A stretch of 50,674 nt of DNA from Bacteroidota bacterium (GTDB lineage Bacteria; Bacteroidota; Bacteroidia; UKL13-3), in contig JAIXSO010000065.1 in the NCBI GenBank assembly GCA_027484685.1, forward strand, positions 1 through 50,674, read 5' to 3'. Both the position numbers and the translations under genes were made by a program. Below the pieces are notes generated by a model that was given only the letters and a program-made list of their open reading frames with translations, was not told the origin of the DNA and made no database searches. Shown here in pieces: positions 49,796 to 50,674 of this stretch (position 1 is the stretch's first letter; each line of letters starts with the position of its first letter).

Positions 49796-50538
49796 TATAA
49801 AATACTTTTAAACGGGGTATACGAAATTCCTATCATTGGCACAAACGATTTTTGCCTGAACCTATCATTATCTTTAAACAATTTATTGTTAGTAGTAAAC
49901 TCATTAAAAATAAAAGTACCACCAAAGTTAATTGCCCAATTATTACGAAAATAGTATTTAATTTTAATTTCCGAGTTTAAATTTCCTAAATCGTTATCAC
50001 TAATTAGCAATAAGTTAAATGATGTTGGGCTAGCCCTTTGATTAACACTTTCAACTGTTCTTTTACTGCTTTGGTATTGCGCATTTACAGCATTGCCAAA
50101 ACTAAAACCAATGGCATCTATATTAAATTCAACTTCCCATTTTTTAGTAAAAGCATAATTTAAATGAATGGAAGCATTTAAACTATTTACATTAAAACTA
50201 CTGATACCAACAGTATCAAAATTCTCTAATTTATCTTCACTAAAAATCACCAAAGGGCTTTCCACTCCGCTGGTTAACTTAGCCGGGGCTGTAATAAAAT
50301 TACCACTTCCGTTACTTGAATTAAACCTAATTCCGTAGCCAATTCTAAATTTTTTATTTTTGGTTATTGTATGCAAATGATTAGCACCAAAGGCAAAAAC
50401 AGATGAAGTGCCATTACCCGAAACATTTAAATCTAAATTATTTAAACCATTTTTTAAATACGACACACTACTATTCTGACCAAAACACCAACTAACGGCA
50501 ATTATTATTATGCTAAAAAGAAATATTATCTTTTTCAT
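49795..50538 (-). CDS. Outer-membrane beta-barrel protein (DUF6268-like)
   Basis: The 247-residue protein has a signal peptide (to about residue 20, ending CFGQ). Alternating beta strands ending in aromatic residues follow (FAFGANHLHTITKNKKFRIGYGIRF, WEVEFNIDAIGFSFG and NWAINFGGTFIFNEF). It ends MIGISYTPFKSIL, close to a barrel-terminal strand. It resembles DUF6268-type outer-membrane proteins by eye. It starts the eight-gene minus-strand run and has no visible catalytic motif. Confidence 0.7.
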   Translation of the reverse strand: MKKIIFLFSIIIIAVSWCFGQNSSVSYLKNGLNNLDLNVSGNGTSSVFAFGANHLHTITKNKKFRIGYGIRFNSSNGSGNFITAPAKLTSGVESPLVIFSEDKLENFDTVGISSFNVNSLNASIHLNYAFTKKWEVEFNIDAIGFSFGNAVNAQYQSSKRTVESVNQRASPTSFNLLLISDNDLGNLNSEIKIKYYFRNNWAINFGGTFIFNEFTTNNKLFKDNDRFRQKSFVPMIGISYTPFKSIL

Positions 50539-50674
50539 AATTATAAACTCAATTGATTAATAACCTTAGTTCGGGATAAGAATATGTTGATATTTTTGTT
50601 TATAAAAATCTGTAAATCAATTAAATAGTAGCATTGAAATTGTTAAATTTGTAGTGCAAACAATAAACAAAACA
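50539..50674. other. Right-edge intergenic region
   Basis: It holds the promoter of the minus-strand run, which I could not place. On the plus strand TAAATTTG (50644-50651) is a full -7 match without a clear -33, and is followed by an A/C-rich leader running off the window. A plus-strand gene may begin just beyond. Confidence 0.4.

Noticed and set aside
1-50674. tRNA, rRNA, CRISPR, phage or insertion-sequence genes
   Set aside because: I looked for the usual motifs (repeat-spacer arrays, transposase or integrase motifs, cloverleaf-like stems) and found none that I could support.

Overview
The window is a stretch of AT-rich bacterial chromosome from a member of the Bacteroidota. Four things point there. 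Two proteins carry C-terminal type IX secretion (Por) sorting domains. There is an OstA-like protein of the Bacteroidetes type. SecA is about 1,100 residues with a C-terminal CxC...CH zinc tail. Several genes are preceded by the Bacteroidetes promoter pattern TTG-N19-TAnnTTTG. I see no rRNA, tRNA, CRISPR, phage or insertion-sequence genes. The genus cannot be named from the sequence alone.

Layout. (1) 1-8.4 kb is a surface-glycan region: the 3' end of a probable glycosyltransferase, an SGNH hydrolase, a convergent carbamoyltransferase/DUF5989/SxtJ cassette, a GT8-like glycosyltransferase, a TMTC-like GT-C protein with TPRs, and a Wzx-type flippase. The 49-residue DUF5989 gene is easy to miss. 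(2) 7.1-13.7 kb is a run of minus-strand genes (membrane protein, ruvC, TPR protein, DUF4286, sugar nucleotidyltransferase, RDD protein, flippase), with two good promoter matches. (3) 13.8-19.2 kb holds a flippase-like membrane protein, a GT2 glycosyltransferase, a small conserved-looking protein, tilS and an OstA-like protein. (4) 19.3-28.0 kb is one 2,918-residue secreted protein made of three diverged copies of a ~590-residue beta-helix module, a MAM/jelly-roll-like region, about six PKD domains and a T9SS tail. It ends at a textbook terminator. (5) 28.1-37.7 kb is mostly housekeeping: truA, a SPOR protein, deoC, secA, a 3-hydroxyacyl-CoA dehydrogenase, a fused E1 alpha/beta ketoacid dehydrogenase, a 71-residue orphan and miaA. 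(6) 37.8-44.2 kb has a second T9SS cargo, a cyclophilin lipoprotein, a mannose-1-phosphate guanylyltransferase, a LolC/FtsX permease, a small P-loop kinase, a haem-binding-domain protein and a fasciclin protein. (7) 50.5-44.5 kb (minus) is a tight eight-gene run: outer-membrane barrel, YceI, DinB, NRDE/TANGO2, ATP-grasp, LysE, Crp/Fnr and a sensor histidine kinase.

How the genes fit together. Sugar nucleotide synthesis (nucleotidyltransferase, mannose-1-phosphate guanylyltransferase), glycosyl transfer, probable carbamoylation and flipping are all represented, so cell-surface glycan assembly is the main accessory theme. The secreted giant and the BNR-type protein are separate T9SS cargoes. 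The least explained elements are three kinds of short palindromic DNA: a 7-2-7 palindrome, one copy of which lies inside a GT2 reading frame; a pair of related GCGGCAT hairpins around the guanylyltransferase/permease interval; and a 31-bp palindrome spanning two convergent stop codons.
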